Origin: Dyella humicola
GTDB taxonomy: Bacteria; Pseudomonadota; Gammaproteobacteria; Xanthomonadales; Rhodanobacteraceae
DNA: 64,000 nt
Direction: 5' to 3'
Assembly (NCBI RefSeq): GCF_026283945.1
Contig: NZ_JAPDPC010000001.1
Location: 2,046,001-2,110,000 of the forward strand
Position numbers and translations under genes: made by a program
The notes under the pieces: generated by a model
Told to the model about the DNA's origin: nothing
The model's database searches: none
The model's input: the letters and a program-made list of their open reading frames with translations, nothing else
In this document: in pieces, positions 51,493 to 59,906 of the stretch
How positions within the stretch are numbered: position 1 is the stretch's first letter
Layout: the number at the start of each line of letters is the position of its first letter

Positions 51493-52573
51493 AGCCCAGC
51501 ATGGCTTGTACGCCAAGCTGGCGTGGCGCCAAGGCGCACTCGCCCTTGATGTCGACTTTGACCTGCCGCCGCGCGGTATCACTGCGCTGTTTGGTCCATC
51601 CGGCGCTGGCAAGACGAGTTGCCTGCGTGCAATAGCCGGGCTCGAGCGTGGCGGCCGCGGCCGGGTGACCTTCGGTAACAAGGTCTGGCAGGACGATGCA
51701 CATGGTGTTTTCGTGCCACCGCACCGGCGGCGCTTGGGTTATGTATTCCAGGAACCGAGCCTGTTCGTTCACCGATCCATCTCCGGCAATCTCGATTTCG
51801 GTTTTCGACGTGCCGGACGGCCTGCGCATGTCGATCGCGAAGGGCTGATCGACCGCTTCGGTCTGCGTACCTTGCTCGACCGGCGCGTCGATACGCTCTC
51901 CGGTGGTGAGCGCCAGCGAGTGGCGATGGTGCGCGCCTTGATGTCCGATCCGACCTTGCTGTTGTTTGATGAGCCCTTGTCGGCACTCGACGTCGCCGCC
52001 CGATCCGAACTGCTCGGTTGCCTGGAAAGCCTGCACTCCTCGCTCGCGGTCCCGATGATCTACGTCAGCCACAACATCGACGAAGTGGCCCGCCTGGCCG
52101 ATCACCTCGTGCTGCTGGATGCCGGGCATGTGGTGGCCCAAGGGCCACTGCAGGCGACGCTGACCCGGTTGGATCTGCCGCCAGCGCTGGGCGAGGCGGT
52201 CGGCGCCGTGATCGAGGGCAGGGTGACCGGCTACGACGCACACGACCAGCTCATCGAGCTCGAATTTTCAGGCGGCAAGCTGTGGCTGCCTTATCGTCGC
52301 GAAGTGGTAGGGCAGGCCTTGCGCTGCCGCATCGGTGCACGCGACATCGTGCTGGCCCGCAGGTCCATGGTGGGGAGCAGTGCCCTGAACCAGATTCATT
52401 GCCGCATCCTGGCCATGGCCGACGCGGACCATCCCTCGCAATGCCTGGTACAGCTGGATGCGGGGGGCAGCATCCTGCTCGCGCGGATTACCCGGCGGTC
52501 CTGGCACGCGCTCGGGCTGGCGCCCGGAAGCGAGGTCTGGGCACAGGTCAAGGCCGTGGCCCTGGGCGCGTGA
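51485..52573 (+). CDS. modC: Molybdate ABC transporter ATP-binding protein ModC
   Basis: 362 residues from GTG 51485, which overlaps modB. Walker A GPSGAGKTS (37-45), signature LSGGERQ (138-144), Walker B LLLFDEP (158-164), switch His in YVSHNIDE. The C-terminal third (about 290-362) is a TOBE/Mop domain (SALNQIHCRILAMADADHPSQCLVQLDAGGSILLARITRRSWHALGL) that binds molybdate and can give trans-inhibition. It powers uptake by ModB. Confidence 0.95.
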   Translation: MSEAQHGLYAKLAWRQGALALDVDFDLPPRGITALFGPSGAGKTSCLRAIAGLERGGRGRVTFGNKVWQDDAHGVFVPPHRRRLGYVFQEPSLFVHRSISGNLDFGFRRAGRPAHVDREGLIDRFGLRTLLDRRVDTLSGGERQRVAMVRALMSDPTLLLFDEPLSALDVAARSELLGCLESLHSSLAVPMIYVSHNIDEVARLADHLVLLDAGHVVAQGPLQATLTRLDLPPALGEAVGAVIEGRVTGYDAHDQLIELEFSGGKLWLPYRREVVGQALRCRIGARDIVLARRSMVGSSALNQIHCRILAMADADHPSQCLVQLDAGGSILLARITRRSWHALGLAPGSEVWAQVKAVALGA

Positions 52574-52669
52574 CCTGGTTGGCCACGCGGTTGTGATCCC
52601 ACCGGGCGCTCACCATAATCCTGGGCAGCGCTGCCCCCTGGGTGCCACCGGCCACAACCGCGCATTGTC

Positions 52670-53878
52670 ATGTCCATGACCGAGTTGATCAGCATCGCCG
52701 AGGCCGAATCCCTGATTGCGGAGCACATGCCGTCGTTCGGCTGTGAACGGATCACGCTGGAACGGGCGGCTGGCCGCATCCTGCGCCAGGCGGTACATGC
52801 CGAGCACGATCACCCGCCGTTCGATCGCGTGATGATGGATGGCATAGCGGTGAGCTGGAGCGCCTCGCTGCCGCGCGAATTCACGATTGCCGGCGCCCAG
52901 ATGGCCGGCATGTCGATGCGCACGCTCGCTGACGCGACGGGCTGCATCGAAGTCACTACCGGCGCCGTGCTGCCGGCAGGTTGCGATTGCGTGATTCCGG
53001 TGGAGCAGCTTCGCCGCGAGGCTGCGCATTACCAGCTCATCGATGGTTACCAGCCCAGCCGCGGACAATTCATCCATACGCGCGGTTCGGACTGCGTGGC
53101 TGGAACGTTGCTACTTGAGGCCGGCATGCGCATCGGCGCGCCGGAAGCGGCGCTGCTGGCTGCGAACGGCCTGGCCACGGTCGACGTTGGCAAGACGCCT
53201 TCCATCGTCATCGTTTCGACGGGCGATGAGCTGGTCGACGTGGGCTCGTCACTGGGCGAAGGGCAGATTCGCCGTTCCAACGATATGGCCATCGCCACCG
53301 CCTTGCGCCTGCATGGCTTCGATCGCGTCGCGCTGGAGCACATCGCCGACGATGTCGCCGCCACGCAGGACCGGCTAGGTCGTCTGCTGGGCGAACACGA
53401 TGTACTCATCCTGTCAGGTGGCGTGTCGATGGGGCAGCGCGACTACGTGCCGGCGGCACTGGATGCGCTCGGCGTGCGGTGCGTGTTTCATCGGATCGCC
53501 CAGCGACCCGGCAAGCCGATGTGGTTCGGCATCGGTCCGAGGCAGCAGGCTGTCTTTGCGCTGCCGGGTAATCCGATGTCTGCGCTGGTCTGCGCCATCC
53601 GTTATGTCAGATCGGCCCTGCTGGTTTCGCTCGGTATGACGCCGGCACCGACGGAAGTGGTCCGTCTTGAGGCTGACGTGGATACCAACCCGATGCTGAC
53701 CTGTTTCGTGCCCGCCCACGTGCAAACCGACGCGCATGGGCGGAGCATGGCCAAGCCGGTGCCGGCGCGCACGTCAGGCGACTTCTCCGCGCTGCCACAT
53801 ACGCACGGTGTCGTGCAGTTGCCCCCCGGCAACGATCGTGTACCGGCAGGCACGGTAGTCGAGTTCTATCGGTGGTGA
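52670..53878 (+). CDS. Second MoeA-family protein
   Basis: 402 residues from ATG 52670 (a second ATG two codons later). Same domain order as MoeA: LERAAGRILRQAV, FDRVMMDGIAVSW (here MMDGIAV where MoeA has MDGYA), TTGAVLPAGCDCVIPVEQL, IVIVSTGDELVDVG, IRRSNDMAIATAL, LSGGVSMGQRDYVPAAL, RPGKPMWFGIG and ALPGNPMSALV. It is clearly diverged from copy 1. It may serve tungsten, a different donor complex, or a specific enzyme (Nap or Fds); sequence alone does not say. 96 bases after modC and directly before moaA. Confidence 0.88.
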   Translation: MSMTELISIAEAESLIAEHMPSFGCERITLERAAGRILRQAVHAEHDHPPFDRVMMDGIAVSWSASLPREFTIAGAQMAGMSMRTLADATGCIEVTTGAVLPAGCDCVIPVEQLRREAAHYQLIDGYQPSRGQFIHTRGSDCVAGTLLLEAGMRIGAPEAALLAANGLATVDVGKTPSIVIVSTGDELVDVGSSLGEGQIRRSNDMAIATALRLHGFDRVALEHIADDVAATQDRLGRLLGEHDVLILSGGVSMGQRDYVPAALDALGVRCVFHRIAQRPGKPMWFGIGPRQQAVFALPGNPMSALVCAIRYVRSALLVSLGMTPAPTEVVRLEADVDTNPMLTCFVPAHVQTDAHGRSMAKPVPARTSGDFSALPHTHGVVQLPPGNDRVPAGTVVEFYRW

Positions 53879-53879
53879 C

Positions 53880-54929
53880 ATGAACCTGTTCCAGGCCAGT
53901 GACGAAGCTGCGACGGCGTTGCCACGGGATCAGCGCGGCCGGCCCCTGCACGACCTGCGCATTTCGGTCATGGACCGCTGCAACTTCCGCTGTCCGTATT
54001 GCATGCCCGAAGCCACCTACGGTGAGCACTTCAGCTTCCTGCGCAACGACGAGCGGCTGAGCTTCGACGAGATCGAGCGGCTGTGCCGGCTGGCCGCCGC
54101 GCTGGGCGTGAGCAAACTACGCCTTACCGGTGGCGAGCCGCTGCTGCGGCCGCATCTGGCCGAGCTGGTCCGGCGCTTGCGTAGCATTCCCGGCATCACC
54201 GATCTGGCCTTGACGACGAATGGCATGCTGCTGGCCCGGCACGTTAAGGAGCTGCGCGAGGCCGGACTCGATCGCGTCACCGTCAGCCTGGATACGCTCG
54301 ATCCCGCCCTGTTCCATCGCATGAGCGGTGGGCGTGGCGCCCTGGACGAGGTGATGGCCGGTATCGAGGCGGCGCGGGCGGCGGATTTTCCGCATGGGGT
54401 CAAGCTCAATACCGTCGTGCAGCGTGGCGTCAACGAACATACCGTGCCCGACCTGGTCGAACGCTTTCGTGGCAGCGGCATCATCGTGCGTTTCATCGAA
54501 TACATGGATGTAGGCAACCGGAACGACTGGAGCATCGACGACGTGGTGCCGTCGCAGGAGCTGATCGCGCTCATCGACGCGCGTTGGCCGCTGCGGGCCG
54601 TGCCGCCGACCTACCCGGGCGAGGTGGCTACGCGTTACCGCTTCCTCGATGGTGCCGGCGAGATCGGCATGATTTCCTCGATCAGCCAGCCCTTCTGTGG
54701 CGCTTGCACCCGCGCCCGGCTGTCGTCGGAAGGCATGCTGTATACCTGCCTGTTCGCCACTGAGGGCGCGGATTTCCGCACTGCCCTGCGCGGTGGCGCC
54801 AGCGACGAGGCGTTGACACAACGCCTGCGCGAGGTCTGGCTGAACCGCAACGACCGCTATAGCGAGGAGCGCGCCGAACGCCATGGCAAGACGCAGCACA
54901 AGATCGAAATGCACTACATCGGCGGCTAG
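53880..54929 (+). CDS. moaA: GTP 3',8-cyclase MoaA
   Basis: 349 residues. Radical-SAM enzyme for the first step of molybdopterin synthesis, GTP to 3',8-cyclo-GTP. The SAM cluster is C34-NFR-C38-PY-C41; LRLTGGEPLLR follows. The second cluster is in the C-terminal QPFCGACTRARLSSEGMLYTCLF (three Cys). The end is HYIGG, with the conserved C-terminal GG. It starts one base after the MoeA-family gene and moaC follows after 75 bases. Confidence 0.96.
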   Translation: MNLFQASDEAATALPRDQRGRPLHDLRISVMDRCNFRCPYCMPEATYGEHFSFLRNDERLSFDEIERLCRLAAALGVSKLRLTGGEPLLRPHLAELVRRLRSIPGITDLALTTNGMLLARHVKELREAGLDRVTVSLDTLDPALFHRMSGGRGALDEVMAGIEAARAADFPHGVKLNTVVQRGVNEHTVPDLVERFRGSGIIVRFIEYMDVGNRNDWSIDDVVPSQELIALIDARWPLRAVPPTYPGEVATRYRFLDGAGEIGMISSISQPFCGACTRARLSSEGMLYTCLFATEGADFRTALRGGASDEALTQRLREVWLNRNDRYSEERAERHGKTQHKIEMHYIGG

Positions 54930-55004
54930 ACGGTTTCTTAATGCCGCCCCTGCCAGCCAGGCCGATAATGCGCCACATAACCTGCCTCGCTTCCGGAGCC
55001 TGAT

Positions 55005-55505
55005 GTGACTCTCCCTCCCGCCAAGCTTTCCCACGTCGACGAGGCACAGCAGCCGCGTATGGTCGACGTCGGTGCCAAGCCGGTGACGAATCGCACGGCC
55101 CAGGCGCGGGCAAGGATCACGTTCCCCGCCGAGGTTGCGCAGGCGCTGCGCGCCGCCGGTTATGTCACGCCCAAGGGGGCCGTGCTCACGGTGGCGCAGA
55201 TCGCCGGTGTGATGGGCGCCAAGGCGACACCGCAGCTGATTCCGCTATGCCATCCGCTCAGCCTGGATCGCTGCGACATCGCCATCCACATGGAACACAA
55301 CGATGCGCTGATCGATTGCACGGTAGGCTGCCGTGGTAGCACCGGTGTGGAGATGGAAGCACTGACCGGCGCCAGTATTGCGGCCTTGACGATCTACGAT
55401 ATGTGCAAGGCGATGTCGCACGATATGGTGATCGGTGACATCCGCCTGGTGAAGAAGACCGGCGGCAAACACGACGTCGGAGCGGACGCGAAGGAGACGC
55501 CATGA
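55005..55505 (+). CDS. moaC: Cyclic pyranopterin monophosphate synthase MoaC
   Basis: 166 residues from GTG 55005. Conserved blocks: MVDVGAKPVTNRTAQARARI, VLTVAQIAGVMGAKATPQLIPLCHPL (active-site Cys-His), VGCRGSTGVEMEALTGASIAALTIYDMCKAMSHDMVIGDIRLVKKTGGK, with the catalytic Lys-Asp pair. It converts the MoaA product to cPMP. It overlaps mobA by four bases. Confidence 0.96.
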   Translation: MTLPPAKLSHVDEAQQPRMVDVGAKPVTNRTAQARARITFPAEVAQALRAAGYVTPKGAVLTVAQIAGVMGAKATPQLIPLCHPLSLDRCDIAIHMEHNDALIDCTVGCRGSTGVEMEALTGASIAALTIYDMCKAMSHDMVIGDIRLVKKTGGKHDVGADAKETP

Positions 55506-56107
55506 GCGAGCAGCCCAAGGCACCACCACTCTACGGCTTGCTGCTCACGGGCGGCGCCAGTCGTCGCATGCAGCAGGACAAGGCGGTGTTGGCATATCGC
55601 GGCGAGCCGCAATTGCTGCGCGCGTGGCGTCTGCTGCAAGCGGTGACGGAACGCGCCTTCGTTTCGGCACGCGACACTCAGCGCGACGATCCGCTGCGCG
55701 CCGGCCTGCCGCTGATTCTCGATCGCTACGAAGCGATTGGGCCGGCCGCGGGTATTCTTTCCGCGCAGGACCAGTATCCCGAAGCGGCATGGTTGGTGCT
55801 CGCCTGCGACCTGCCGTTGCTGGACGCCGTCACCTTGCAGCAACTGGTGGCGCGTCGTGACCCTGCGGTGGCCGCCACCGCGTTTACGAGCAGCCATGAC
55901 GGACTGCCCGAGCCGCTCTGCGCCATCTGGGAGCCGGCCAGCCATGGCTTGCTCAAACAGCGTTATGAGAGCGGCAGCTATTGCCCGCGTAAGGCACTCA
56001 TGCAATCCAATGCACTGTTGTTGCCGACGCCTGGCGAGGCGCTGGATAACGTCAACACGCCCGAAGAGCGCGAGGCCATGCAGCATCGGCTGGAGACGCT
56101 GGCATGA
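55502..56107 (+). CDS. mobA: Molybdenum cofactor guanylyltransferase MobA
   Basis: 201 residues. The nucleotide-binding start GLLLTGGASRRMQQDKAVL and the middle LACDLPLLD identify a MobA-type NTP transferase. It adds GMP to the Mo cofactor, giving bis-MGD, the form NapA and FdsA use. The last block is LDNVNTPEER. Start and stop overlap moaC and moaD by four bases each. Confidence 0.92.
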   Translation: MSEQPKAPPLYGLLLTGGASRRMQQDKAVLAYRGEPQLLRAWRLLQAVTERAFVSARDTQRDDPLRAGLPLILDRYEAIGPAAGILSAQDQYPEAAWLVLACDLPLLDAVTLQQLVARRDPAVAATAFTSSHDGLPEPLCAIWEPASHGLLKQRYESGSYCPRKALMQSNALLLPTPGEALDNVNTPEEREAMQHRLETLA

Positions 56108-56346
56108 TTCTGGTGCATCTGCAGTACTACGCACAGCTGCGGGAACAGGCCGGCATGAGTGGCGAGCAGGTGAAGACGACCGCCACGTCGCTGCGCGAAC
56201 TGTATGAGGAGCTGCGCCTGCGCCGTGGTTTCTCGCTGGCGGCCGACGTACTCAAGGTGGCGGTCAATGCGCAGTTCAGCGCGTGGGATCGGCCGCTGCG
56301 CGATGGCGACACCATCGTCTTCATTCCGCCGGTGGCAGGTGGATGA
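56104..56346 (+). CDS. moaD: Molybdopterin synthase small subunit MoaD
   Basis: 80 residues, ubiquitin-like fold ending in VAGG, the thiocarboxylated C-terminus. LRDGDTIVFIPPVAGG is the usual end. The sulfur is put on by MoeB and delivered to cPMP by MoaD-MoaE. Its stop overlaps the fusion gene that carries both partners. Confidence 0.93.
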   Translation: MILVHLQYYAQLREQAGMSGEQVKTTATSLRELYEELRLRRGFSLAADVLKVAVNAQFSAWDRPLRDGDTIVFIPPVAGG

Positions 56347-57896
56347 TGCGCTTCAGTCTTTCAGACGAATCGGTGGACATCGCCTTGCTGCACGAAGCGT
56401 TGAAGCACGCTGGCAGTGGGGGCTTTTGCGCCTTCGAAGGCTGGGTGCGCGACAGCAACGAGGGGCGCGAGGTGGATGGCCTAGAGTACGAGGCCTATGC
56501 CGAGCTGGCGCAGGCGGAAGGCGAACGCATCCTCGAGGAAGCGATTACCCGTTACGGCGTCACCGACGCGCGTTGCGTGCACCGTACGGGACATCTGCAT
56601 GTGTCCGACTTGGCGGTGTGGGTAGGCGTTTGCGCGCCGCATCGCGACGAGGCGTTCCGCGCCTGCCGCTACATCATCGACGAGATCAAGCATCGGCTGC
56701 CAATCTGGAAGAAGGAACACTATCTCACCGGCGAGTCCCACTGGGTGGCCTGCACCCACGTGTATCGCGAGCACGAACACGAAGCGCATCAGCCGCCTGC
56801 GCATCACGACCACGCGCGGGCCTTCGTGCCCGACTACTCGCGCCAGACCCGTCTGCGCGAGGTGGGCGAGGCAGGGCAGGCGAAGCTGGCGGCTTCACGT
56901 GTGCTGGTGATCGGTGTCGGCGGCTTGGGTTGTCCGGTACTCGGCTACCTCGCGGGTGCCGGTGTGGGGACATTGGGCATCGTCGACGGCGATCGCCTGG
57001 ATGCGAGCAACCTGCATCGGCAGACCATGTACGACGCGCGCGACATCGGCGAGCGCAAGGTGGATCTGGCCGCACGTCGCATCGCTTTGCTCAATCCTGC
57101 CGTGACGGTACGTACCTGGACGGAACCGTTGCGCGCCAGCGACGTCGTGGAGGTGTTCCGCCAATTCGACCTGGTGGTGGAATGCACCGACGATATGCGC
57201 AGCCGCTATGTGAGCAGCGACGCAGCCGTGCTGAGCGGGACGCCGCTGATCATGGCCAGCGTGTATCAGTACGAAGGCCAACTGCAGGTCATCCCGGCTC
57301 GGCCGGGCACGCCTTGCCTGCGTTGCCTGTGGCCGCGTGCACCGGCACCGGAAACCGTGGGCAGTTGCGCGCAGTCCGGTGTGCTTGGCCCGGTACCCGG
57401 GGTACTCGGCACGCTGCAGGCAGCCGAGGCATTGAAAATACTGCTCGACCTGCCGCGCCCGGAAGCAGACGCCTTGCTGCTGGTTAACCTGCTCGACCTC
57501 ACCATGCAGCGACTGCCCATCGACGCTACCCAGGGTTGCGCCTTGCATGGTGGCTGCGTCGAGGTTGCGCGCGAGTCGCTGGCGCTGGCGCGGGAGCAGG
57601 GTGAGGTTGATCTCGTCTTCGATAGCCTGGAGGACGCGATGGCCTCAGGCTTCACCCTGGTCGATCTGCGTGAACCCGGTGAAATCGCGAGCGACCCCTT
57701 GCCAGGTGTGCCGTCGCTGGCTATTCCGTCCGCACAAGTCCTCGCTCGCGCGAACGAGTTGACTACGTGCCGCCCGCTACTGGTTTGCGCCAGTGGGCAA
57801 CGCAGCGGCCACGCTGCGCGTCTTCTGCGCGCCAACGGATTTTGCGATGTCCATTCACTCGCAGGCGGCTTGCGCGCCTTGCGCACGTACGGTTAG
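56343..57896 (+). CDS. MoaE-MoeB-rhodanese fusion protein
   Basis: 517 residues from ATG 56343 (a second ATG follows at once). Residues 1-150 are MoaE, the large molybdopterin synthase subunit, with HRTGHLHVSDLAVWVGVCAPHR and the active-site lysines K116 and K123 (IKHRLPIWKKEHY). A His-rich linker (142-160) leads to a MoeB/ThiF-type adenylation domain (about 165-400) with G191-VGGLG, DGDRLDASNLHRQ and the Zn-site C325-LR-C328. A rhodanese domain (about 415-517) has the reactive C482 in VCASGQRSGHAARLL. One polypeptide thus joins MoaD activation, sulfur donation and molybdopterin synthesis. Confidence 0.93.
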   Translation: MMRFSLSDESVDIALLHEALKHAGSGGFCAFEGWVRDSNEGREVDGLEYEAYAELAQAEGERILEEAITRYGVTDARCVHRTGHLHVSDLAVWVGVCAPHRDEAFRACRYIIDEIKHRLPIWKKEHYLTGESHWVACTHVYREHEHEAHQPPAHHDHARAFVPDYSRQTRLREVGEAGQAKLAASRVLVIGVGGLGCPVLGYLAGAGVGTLGIVDGDRLDASNLHRQTMYDARDIGERKVDLAARRIALLNPAVTVRTWTEPLRASDVVEVFRQFDLVVECTDDMRSRYVSSDAAVLSGTPLIMASVYQYEGQLQVIPARPGTPCLRCLWPRAPAPETVGSCAQSGVLGPVPGVLGTLQAAEALKILLDLPRPEADALLLVNLLDLTMQRLPIDATQGCALHGGCVEVARESLALAREQGEVDLVFDSLEDAMASGFTLVDLREPGEIASDPLPGVPSLAIPSAQVLARANELTTCRPLLVCASGQRSGHAARLLRANGFCDVHSLAGGLRALRTYG

Positions 57897-57907
57897 CTCC
57901 CTGAGCG

Positions 57908-58912
57908 CTAAAGCGCCTGCCGTCCCTCGATCGGATATTGAGGGTCGGTATAGCCCGGTGTGGAGGCATGGCCGGGCGGCACCAGGCTATCGATGAACGC
58001 CTCGTCTTCGGGCCCGAGCTGAACCTTCAGCGCCTCGATGTAGCTATCCCAATGGGCCTCGGTACGAGGTCCGGCGATCGTCGAGCTGATCAAACGATTC
58101 TTCAGTATCCAGGCCAGGGCGAACGCGACCGGCGTGGTGCCGCGCTCTGCGGCATGAGCGGCAATCTTCTGCGCGATCTCGATCGACTCGGGACGCCACT
58201 CGGTCTGCTGGATGCGTTTGTCGCCGCGGCCGGCGCGGCTGTCCGGCGGTGCCGGTGCGTCGTTGCGGTACTTGCCGCTTAGCACGCCACGCGCGAGAGG
58301 ACTGTAGGAGACCACGCCAAGGCCGTAATGAGCGGCCGACGGCAATTGTTCGACCTCGGCCGTGCGGTCGACAATGTTGTAGAGCGGCTCGCTGGCCACC
58401 GGACGATCGATGCCGAGCTGGTCGGCGATGCGGACCACCTCGGCGATACGCCAGCCGCGAAAGTTGGAGACGCCGAAATAGCGCAGCTTGCCCTGGCGGA
58501 TCAGATCGCCGACGGCGCGCACGCCTTCCTCCAGCGGCACGTCGGGCAGGGCCCGATGAAAATACAGGATGTCGATGTACTCGGTACCCAGGCGCTTGAG
58601 GCTCGCGTCGACCGTCTGGTAGATCCATTTACGGGATTGACCCCGCTCGTTGGGAGCGCGGGTGGTGTGAAAACCGAACTTGGTCGCCACTACCCAGGCA
58701 TCGCGGTGTTCCGCAATGGCGCGGCCAACGATTTCTTCCGACTTGCCGGCGCGGTAAACATCGGCCGTGTCGATGAAGTTCACGCCCTGCTTGAACGCCT
58801 TGTCGATGATCCGTTTGGCGGTGGCCTCGTCGGTTTCACCGCCAAACATCATGGCGCCCAGGCACAGCGGCGATACCTTGAGGGCACTGCGGCCGAGATA
58901 GCGGTATTCCAT
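57908..58912 (-). CDS. Aldo/keto reductase
   Basis: 334 residues from ATG 58912 (AAGGA six bases upstream). AKR signatures: MEYRYLGRSALKVSPLCLGAMMFGG, the D48-TADVY53 site of the catalytic tetrad, VVATKFGF with the Lys, LYFHRALPDVPLEEGV with the His, GVSNFRGWRI, and YSPLARGVLSGKY. It should reduce aldehydes or ketones with NADPH in the cytosol. It follows the SDR gene by 10 bases and is likely co-transcribed. The closest AKR groups act on stress aldehydes; the substrate is not assignable. Confidence 0.92.
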   Translation of the reverse strand: MEYRYLGRSALKVSPLCLGAMMFGGETDEATAKRIIDKAFKQGVNFIDTADVYRAGKSEEIVGRAIAEHRDAWVVATKFGFHTTRAPNERGQSRKWIYQTVDASLKRLGTEYIDILYFHRALPDVPLEEGVRAVGDLIRQGKLRYFGVSNFRGWRIAEVVRIADQLGIDRPVASEPLYNIVDRTAEVEQLPSAAHYGLGVVSYSPLARGVLSGKYRNDAPAPPDSRAGRGDKRIQQTEWRPESIEIAQKIAAHAAERGTTPVAFALAWILKNRLISSTIAGPRTEAHWDSYIEALKVQLGPEDEAFIDSLVPPGHASTPGYTDPQYPIEGRQAL

Positions 58913-58922
58913 GTTCAATCCT

Positions 58923-59765
58923 TCAAGCGAAGTCGGTAGAGCGACTGACAGGCTCCCAGGTATCGATCTGCGCCAGGAGATCAGCAAGGTGTCCTCGTAC
59001 CACGTTGAGTGCGTCGCTGCCGAGCAGCAGATGCACCGGGGCTTGCTTGGCATCGATCAACTGCAACAGCGCCTGGGCAGCGCGCCCCGGGTCGCCAGCC
59101 TGCTTGCCGCTCTTGTCCTCGCGCGCCTTGCGGATGGGATCGAAGAGCGCATCGTAGTCGGCAATGCTTCGCTCGCTACGAATCATCGAGCGGCCCGCCC
59201 AATCGGTGCGAAACGAACCGGGCGCGATGGCCGTCACCTTGATGCCAAAGGCCTCCACTTCCTTGGCCAGCACGCCCGTAATCCCTTCGAGTGCGAACTT
59301 GCTGCCCGCGTAGTAGGCAATGCCGGGAAGCGGGGTGTAGCCGGCCATCGACGACATATTGATGATATGGCCGGATCGGCGCTCGCGCATGCCAGGGAGC
59401 ACGGCCTTCATCATGGCGACGGCGCCAAAGACATTGACCTCAAACTGATGGCGCATGGCCTCCAGTGGCGACTCTTCCAGCACACCTTCGTGGCCGTAGC
59501 CGGCATTGTTGATAAGCACGTCGATGCGACCAAACTCGTCAATCATCGAGGCGATGGCGCCATCGATGGCAGCGAAATCCGTGACATCGAGAACCACCGC
59601 GCGAGCACTCCCCGGGGCGATCGCCTCGAACGGCGCGCGATCGTCCTCGCGGCGGACCGTGCCGATGACCTGATGACCCGCTGCAACTGCAGCCTCGGAG
59701 AATGCGCGGCCGAAACCCGAACTGACGCCGGTGATCAGGAAGACCTTTTTGTGATCGTGGTTCAT
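58923..59765 (-). CDS. Short-chain dehydrogenase/reductase
   Basis: 280 residues. Rossmann motif TGVSSGFG (12-19), NNAG (about 86-89), the catalytic Ser in INMSSMAGY and the YYAGSK pair Tyr/Lys (about 156-161). The classical SDR arrangement is complete. NAD(P)-dependent oxidoreductase with unknown substrate. It lies directly upstream of the aldo/keto reductase in the same orientation. The C-terminal extension (AAQALLQLIDAKQAPVHLLLGSDAL) is typical of SDR family oxidoreductases that act on larger substrates. Confidence 0.93.
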   Translation of the reverse strand: MNHDHKKVFLITGVSSGFGRAFSEAAVAAGHQVIGTVRREDDRAPFEAIAPGSARAVVLDVTDFAAIDGAIASMIDEFGRIDVLINNAGYGHEGVLEESPLEAMRHQFEVNVFGAVAMMKAVLPGMRERRSGHIINMSSMAGYTPLPGIAYYAGSKFALEGITGVLAKEVEAFGIKVTAIAPGSFRTDWAGRSMIRSERSIADYDALFDPIRKAREDKSGKQAGDPGRAAQALLQLIDAKQAPVHLLLGSDALNVVRGHLADLLAQIDTWEPVSRSTDFA

Positions 59766-59906
59766 TCGCTATACCGCCTCTTGCGTGGGGAAGAAGCTAG
59801 ACTCTGGGCGCATCGAGGGGTTGAGTGAAGCGCTTGCTGGCGGAAGTCAGCCTTTCGATCCGCGCACAAATCGACTCGGCCCGGTGCAAGGATCGCCACT
59901 CGACCA

